Of a stretch of DNA of 64,000 nt, positions 57,979 to 64,000 are shown one piece after another (position 1 is the first letter of the stretch; the number at the start of each line of letters is the position of its first letter). The notes below the pieces were generated by a model. That model saw only the letters and a program-made list of their open reading frames with translations, made no database searches and was not told the DNA's origin. Source of the DNA: Batkoa obscura (taxonomy: Eukaryota > Entomophthoromycota > Entomophthoromycetes > Entomophthorales > Batkoaceae); assembly GCA_030770535.1 (NCBI GenBank), contig JASVEC010000011.1, positions 1,116,001 through 1,180,000 of the forward strand, given 5' to 3'. Both the position numbers and the translations under genes were made by a program.

Positions 57979-59782
57979 TCAACATTGGTTTACTTTAGCA
58001 TGATCAATTTTAAAAGAAACCAAAGGCCAAGCTATTACACATTCATATAACTTGTCTCTACCATAATTAAAATCAACTTGTTTTAATTGATTTAGTTTTT
58101 CCTTTTCAGCTAATAAAACAGCCCCCAATAGTGGTATAACTAAAAATATACTACTAAATAAAAAGGGATCCCAATAATTATCAATCTCATGGTGATATAC
58201 TTTCATTATATTTAAATAAGCTAATATCATCTTAGGTTTATATATATTTTCAATTTCATTAATTCTATCTACTTGAACTAAAGAATGCTTCTTATCCTTT
58301 TCAATATTAGCTGTAATAATTAACGCTTGATAAGCTTCCATTTGTATCACTTGTAGCATAAGATATAATTGTAATCTCAATAATAAGGTGTTATCTTCAA
58401 TGCAAGTATGTGTATTAAAATCTCTACTATTAAACTGTAAGCTACAGACATTAGAATTACTAATTTCAATTGCATTTAAAAAAAATTGTCGATATTTTTT
58501 TAATTCTTCTTCTCCATCTTTACCTAACATTATTTCATATTTAGTTGTATAAACTTTACCCCATAAATATACTAGTCTAGGAAACTGAATCAAATGACTT
58601 AAACAGCTTTTATTATGATGCCTAAGGTATTTGTTATAGTATAAGCTAGTATTAGGAGACTAAAAAACAAGCTCATATTAAATATATAATATATTATAGT
58701 ATTACTATTTAACTTACCTCACTAGAAGTATCTGAATCTTTATCATAAGATAACGAAGGTGGTGTCAATGATAATCCATTACTTTTAACTGAGTCTTTCC
58801 TATCAATATTCATACTTCCATTATACGCACTATTTTCTCTACCAAAAATCTCACTATCAATCCTTTGTATTTCTTCAATATAACTTTGTTCCAAAAATTG
58901 TGTTGGTGTCAATGTCGGTTTTTTTGTAAACATAGCTATTATTTGATCATAAAAAATACAAGTAATCCATGTGGTTACCCTTTCAAACCTATTTTCAGTA
59001 TCATTTAATTTAGTAATTGGCTCAGTATAACTGATAAGGTTATGTAAGTTCAAGATATGTGCTCTAGCCATAATTTTCACATCTCTTTGGGAACACATGT
59101 CTTTTAAGTTTTGTCCAAACTCTTCAAAACCAATAAGAATTTCTGCTTGTAAATCGGATAAGCTTTGATAACTATTATTGTTTTGTAATAGGTGGATGGC
59201 ATGGTTATAAAATCTATCTTCATTTAATGATGGGTTTAAAGTGGACTTATTTTTTATCTGTTGTAAATAACGGTGCGTTTTACATAATATAGCACAGATC
59301 AATGGGGAGTTGATATCCACTTCTGATTGATAAGAGCGTAACTTTTCTAAACTTATAAATGGTAATGTTGGATGACAATGATCAATAAAGACCCTCATTA
59401 GATAATTTAAGTATGGTTGCTTGACTCTTTTAGTCATACTTGTACTTGTATTGTTACTTATAAAATTACTTAGCATATTTTCTCTCAAATTAAAATTCAT
59501 GTTAAATCCATCATTATTATAAAAATTATTGCATCCATATTGACCAGTACTACTATCCATTTTCACACCGTTCCATTTGGTCAACTTATCCAACCCTAAC
59601 TTTTTTATTATTCCTTCAAGATAAGTCACCTTTTTCCTTATTTCTGATACTTTAACCCTAGGTTGTCTAGCTACCTCTGGGTACGCACAGCACCAGTCTT
59701 TGGTATTACACCGGGTACACAAGGGTTGAGCCCCATCACATTTCTTTTTATCTTTACGACAGCGTAAACAAGCAACTACCAT
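57979..59782 (-). CDS. Zn2Cys6 transcription factor
   Basis: Two exons, 59782-58718 and 58659-57979, give 581 aa; the 58-base intron is GT-AG and in phase. The binuclear zinc cluster is at residues 5-32 (CLRCRKDKKKC, then CTRCNTKDWCC), with the usual basic stretch, followed by a linker and the heptad-like KVTYLEGIIKKLGL dimerisation segment. The middle region (YLNYLMRVFIDHCHPTLPFI) matches the start of the fungal-specific transcription factor domain. A Ser/Asp-rich tract lies at the exon junction. Targets are unknown. A second Zn2Cys6 gene lies upstream in the same direction. Confidence 0.88.
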
Positions 59783-60728
59783 TTTTTATTACGTCGTTTG
59801 AGATTGAGGAATTGAAAACTAAAAAGCTCAAATAAAGTACAGAAGGTTTTTTATGTCAATTTGAATGGTTGAATATAACTCAATTGTTATAGGTGGATTT
59901 TAAATCTACTGCGTAGGGTGAGATTGTTGACCAAATCAATTAATTCCAGCATTAATTTTTTCATATTGCAGCCTTTTCTCTTACATTTTTAAGTGTATTT
60001 ATACTCATTAAAATGCCTATTGTAATCAAAAGTTAGTAAATGGTTGATATAATACAGCCAACTGTAATAATAATTTATAGGATTTTGACCAGAGAGGAAT
60101 AGTGGAGTCTTAATAATGGATTAATTTGGAAATATTATCTAATGCTTAGTTTTGCAAAATCTTACATAGAAAGGCAATTTCAAAAAAGTAATAGTTTATT
60201 GTATTTATGATTAGTGATAGTAAAAAGGGTTTTACTTTGTAGTCCTTTAAATATTATATATCGATGAACTTACTCTCAATTTTTAAAGCTACTCATTTTA
60301 TCTCATTGAGTTTTCCACTATATTGAATAAATCTTCCATTATAAGTTGTTAGTCGAAATGAAGTGTTTTTTTAATAATCGGAGTTGAGTTATTTTTTGAA
60401 AAAATATGATCGGACTTATAAATTACCAAATATTTATTATTTTCGATGAAAATTAGTGTTAAACTTAAACTTAAATTGTTTACATAATAACATTTCAAAC
60501 TCAAAGAGCAATTATATACATCTTAAAAGACATTATTAAATTCAAAATTAATTCATATAAATAACGATAGTTCAAAATATAAGCAACAGTCATGAAAAAA
60601 ATGATACAAGAGTTAATATAAACTATAAATTTTAAAAAATACAGTAAAAAATTGAGCTAAAACTACATTTATTCATAAATAAAAATATATCACCCTCTTC
60701 TATATACAACTTATTACTTTCTCTCACT
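59783..60728. other. Region between two Zn2Cys6 genes
   Basis: About 950 bases, presumably the promoter of the gene at 57979-59782 and the terminator of its neighbour. No ORF or repeat seen. Confidence 0.4.
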
Positions 60729-62447
60729 TTATTTCTTCTTCCCACCCTTTCCCAAGCTATCTTCAACGAGTCCCAATAACCAAAGATTTAATCGTACCAT
60801 CATAGCAAAACTTTCGACTTCCATCAACCCTTTTAAATACAATTCACCTGAAATCAAACTACTTTGTAGCCCAATATCCTCTTTCTTTTTATACCTTTTA
60901 ACGAACATTAAACATTGAGCCAGTTGAGCTATCCCAAAAGTAAGCATATGAAATTTAGGTAGTAAATCAGCATATTTAATAATCTGTTGACATTGTAATA
61001 AAGTATTATTAATCTGTTCAATATCAGTCGGTGGAGTTTCAGTAATGGCTTTATCGGAATGAGTCGGTGTATAAAATTTTAATGAATTTATAAAATAGTT
61101 ATGATAATGATAATTAAATAGTATATGATTTTTAAACTGGTTGATTATTTCTAGCTTATTCTTAACACCCTTAAAATTGCCCAATTTTGTAAATAACATA
61201 ACATATTTAAAGGATATTTGTTTTAATTGGTTTAATAATTCTTTGCTCTTGTTAGCCAACTGGGAAGGCGATTGATTGCAATTAATGTGCTCGTTTTTTA
61301 ATAGACATAAATCATATATTAAAATAGCCAACTCATTATAATAAGAACTAAAGAGAATATGACATACTTTAGTTAAATTTAACTCCCTTTTTCTATTGTT
61401 GTTAGCTAATTGGACTTGTATGGTTTTAAAGACTGCCATTAAAGCCTCCGATTTAAAAGGAATAGGCAAATAATTACCAGCTAAGACATTGGAATTTAAA
61501 TGTAAATAAATTAAAGCAGAATAAGCTAATCCTCGTTCTTGATTATGAGTTTTTGATAATTTGTAACATGTTTTATGAGTAGCTAAAAAAGTAGTGATCC
61601 TGTAAGCCTGAGCTAATAATTTTTCTTTTAATTTACCGAGCCATGAGAAAGAAGATAAACTGGAGATGGTGATTATTATAGTCTGTAAATTTTCCAAAGT
61701 TGATGGGATTTTGTAACACAGGTGTAAATTGTTATATAGTTTAGCTTCGAAATACTTTATTAACCTGGTAATAATTGGATCAGGCTTCAACCAAGATAAA
61801 CCGGAGGCTAAGATGGCTGCTTTTAATACGGTATTTTTAGTATCAAATTGAAACTCTCTTTCAATAAATAGAGGTAAAATTAAATTATTATAATTAAAAT
61901 AATGTTGATAAGCTAAATTTAAAATGGTTTGATTTTCATTAGAATGCTGAATACTTTTTTGTTCTAACTTTACCTTTTGTAATTGTTTACGCACAAAGAT
62001 ACCCAACTTTTCCGTTAACTTTAAAAATAAACTTATACCTTCGCTAGGTTTATAAGGGGATGGATATTGAATCAATGTCATTAAATTACCCAACGCTTCT
62101 TTACGTGGAAATTGTTGCATAATGGATATAACGGTATAATTTTTATTAAAATCTTTAGGTAATCTGATCACATTAAACCGGAACTTAGTTTGATAATTGG
62201 AGTCCTCCGTTACCTTTTTCATAATTTCAAATTGTTCTTCAATGGGTTCATTCACTCGAAACGTGGCCACTTTATCTTCAAACTTGTATGTTTGCTTTTT
62301 ATAATTCGTTTTTAAGGTATAGGTGCATGTTACTCCTCTTTGAATACATCGCTCACATTCTGGTAAACTACGGCAGCACTGTCGATGGATCTTTATACAT
62401 TGATTACATCGTAATTGACTCTTGCTCGGTGTTTTTAGGGTTGGCAT
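60729..62447 (-). CDS. Zn2Cys6-type regulator, divergent
   Basis: Single exon, 572 aa. Residues 14-41 have the zinc-cluster spacing (CNQCIKIHRQCC, CERCIQRGVTC), but the stretch between the second and third cysteines (IKIHRQ) is less basic than the usual RxxKxK, so DNA-binding strength is uncertain. The long remainder is helical and Leu/Lys/Asn-rich (for example KAAILASGLSWLKPDP) and ends GKGGKKK, as in the C-terminal domain of fungal regulators that lack a clear fungal_trans match. It is tandem with the Zn2Cys6 gene downstream; I see no close similarity between the two outside the finger. Confidence 0.8.
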   Translation of the reverse strand: MPTLKTPSKSQLRCNQCIKIHRQCCRSLPECERCIQRGVTCTYTLKTNYKKQTYKFEDKVATFRVNEPIEEQFEIMKKVTEDSNYQTKFRFNVIRLPKDFNKNYTVISIMQQFPRKEALGNLMTLIQYPSPYKPSEGISLFLKLTEKLGIFVRKQLQKVKLEQKSIQHSNENQTILNLAYQHYFNYNNLILPLFIEREFQFDTKNTVLKAAILASGLSWLKPDPIITRLIKYFEAKLYNNLHLCYKIPSTLENLQTIIITISSLSSFSWLGKLKEKLLAQAYRITTFLATHKTCYKLSKTHNQERGLAYSALIYLHLNSNVLAGNYLPIPFKSEALMAVFKTIQVQLANNNRKRELNLTKVCHILFSSYYNELAILIYDLCLLKNEHINCNQSPSQLANKSKELLNQLKQISFKYVMLFTKLGNFKGVKNKLEIINQFKNHILFNYHYHNYFINSLKFYTPTHSDKAITETPPTDIEQINNTLLQCQQIIKYADLLPKFHMLTFGIAQLAQCLMFVKRYKKKEDIGLQSSLISGELYLKGLMEVESFAMMVRLNLWLLGLVEDSLGKGGKKK

Positions 62448-62835
62448 CTTTAATTTACTGAATTGTTATTTAGATCAAAAAGTAAAGCTTTTTTTAGAAT
62501 TAGTTTGGTCATGTTGTTAAAGATTAGATTCAATTGAGTTTATTTTATTTTTTTCCTAAATTTAGTAGCTTCTGCTTTAATCATCAATTTTAACTTGTAC
62601 CAATCAACTTTGGCAAGTAAAAATTTAAATAGAATTCGAAATAAGTTTAGTAATCAAAAATAATTATATCTTTTAAATAAAATAAATGGCATATGTTAGA
62701 GCTATTGTTATTTTTGTTCAATAATTATAGACTATATATATACATATGAAATAGTTGATATAGACTTAAGCTATTAAACATACTTTTATTGAAGACTCAT
62801 TTTCAAGAACTTTGCTTAAAAAAAATCAAGAATAA
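62448..62835. other. Upstream region of the divergent Zn2Cys6 gene
   Basis: AT-rich; no ORF seen. Confidence 0.35.
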
Positions 62836-62934
62836 GTGGATGTATTTTTTTGTTTGAAAATTTTACTAACAATTTTTCCACTCAAATAGCGCTTAAAAAA
62901 TGGAAAAAGTGATGAAACCAGAGAAAACACCTCC
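62836..62934 (+). mobile_element. Miniature element, copy 30
   Basis: About 99 bp with intact core and somewhat degraded ends; outside the island, within 400 bases of a gene start. Confidence 0.85.
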
Positions 62935-64000
62935 ATAACTTGAACTTCAAGTTAAGCAGTTTTATTACCTAATTGCATGAAAGCAAGTTCAATTTTTACT
63001 CTCAGCTATTACTCTTCTCATTATAATTTTTACCTTGATTCAAAAAGCTCTTGCCTAGTCCATGATCCAAAAGTTCAGTTATCCAATTTTGATAGTCCAA
63101 TCAAGGGTGGCTCAAAGAAGTAAAAATTGAACCAAAGTAAAAATTACAACAGCAAGAGTAATTGTAACAACTTTTTTTAAAATAGCTAGTTTATTATAAA
63201 GTAAACAACTAATGATAAGGTGATAGGGTTAAGTGTCTGATTTTATTATCTTATTATTTTGTATAAATACTTTAACAACAGTTATTTTTAACCTTTGATT
63301 TAGAATTTGACATTTAAATTTAATTATGTTCTGCAAGGCAGTCTCACTGAGTTATAATAAATAATTGAAAGAAAAATAGTATATTAATTTTGTTTATTAA
63401 TAAGTGGACTAATAAAATTTATCGTTCTAATACTACTATTAACAGTTTTGTTCATTAAGCTAGATCTTGATGGCTTTTCTAAACGAGTTAAATGACTTAA
63501 ACTTGTATTTAAAACCGTTTTGTACTTGGAACCGGCTTTTTCATTGTAGCGTGAAAGGAAGACAATACCTTATGAGAATAAACTTATATCATAATTAACT
63601 AAATAGCTCATTGGTATTCGAACAAATAAGTCCAACAATAAAGAGCATTCTTTTAAAACGTTATTTAGATGATCAAAATCAGCCCCAGAATTTGAATGAT
63701 TTATTCTTGATGAATAATCTAAATTGTAAAACTTTAAAGTATAAGCAAAAAATATAATGCTGAGATTGAAATAAAATATGAGTTTGATAAATCCTTATCA
63801 CTGAGGTATATAGCGTACCAGTAAACTTCATTTCAATTTTTGAGAAAAAATTAATATAATGGGCCTTAATACATTTGATTCTCTCAACTAAGAATACTAA
63901 TTTATCACCTAAATCCAAATATAGGTTAGTATTTGGATTTTGGGAATCTTGCTTTAATAAGACAAATGAATGTGTTATTGCTGTCAGGTTATTATAGAAG
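62935..64000. other. Right edge of window, no convincing gene
   Basis: About 1.1 kb. A 79-codon minus frame at 63679-63918 could be an exon of a gene beyond the edge, but shows no domain. Confidence 0.35.

Noticed and set aside
63679-63918. Minus-strand frame of 79 codons
   Set aside because: No recognisable domain and no clear start; could be an exon of a gene off the edge but cannot be supported.
1-64000. tRNA, rRNA and snRNA genes
   Set aside because: No B-box-like GGTTCGAATCC string in a tRNA context and no conserved rRNA segment found by eye; a covariance-model scan would be needed to be certain.

Overview
The window is nuclear DNA of an extremely AT-rich fungus. Evidence for this is fungal gene families (Zn2Cys6 regulators, a BRE4-type membrane protein, an FPK1/KIN82 flippase kinase, a secreted class 3 lipase), frequent short GT-AG introns (about 40-150 bases) and polyasparagine tracts. 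I cannot fix the lineage from sequence alone. Codon use is strongly A/T-ending except in RPL38 and the triple-KH gene.

Layout. 1-18,990 is a gene-dense block: SPC98/GCP3 (partial, minus), mitochondrial adenylate kinase (plus), class 3 lipase (minus), FPK1-like kinase (14 exons, plus), a decayed gene (minus), an F-box/LRR protein (plus), a triple-KH RNA-binding protein (plus) and UDP-glucose 4-epimerase (minus). 19,360-21,412 is a small transposon patch. 22,440-29,485 holds RPL38 (whose start codon is a 3-base exon), a RAE1/BUB3-like beta-propeller (plus) and BRE4-like (minus). About 29,785-53,724 is a 24-kb island with no intact host gene, built of nested mobile elements. 53,950-62,450 returns to genes: a broken gene, UBP14 (plus) and two Zn2Cys6 regulators (minus). 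The last 1.5 kb shows no convincing gene.

The notable content is a mobile-element system. (i) A DNA transposon of about 2.9 kb (best copy 44220-47136) has GGGGGTGTCCGAATTGG inverted termini, a 4-bp ATAT target duplication and a decayed DDE-type transposase. (ii) About 31 copies of a 96-99 bp miniature element begin GGGG and end CCCC, with 4-bp duplications ATAT, ATTT or ATGT. Its left and right ends each match the corresponding transposon end over roughly 35-40 bases, so it looks like an internal-deletion derivative moved in trans. (iii) A 465-bp solo-LTR-like repeat (TGTGAAA...TTTCACA) is inserted among and inside the transposons. Filled and empty versions of the same site occur in this window, which fixes the insertion boundaries and the order of events.

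The host genes are ordinary housekeeping functions (microtubule nucleation, nucleotide and galactose metabolism, lipid asymmetry, translation, nuclear export or spindle checkpoint, ubiquitin recycling) and form no evident cluster.
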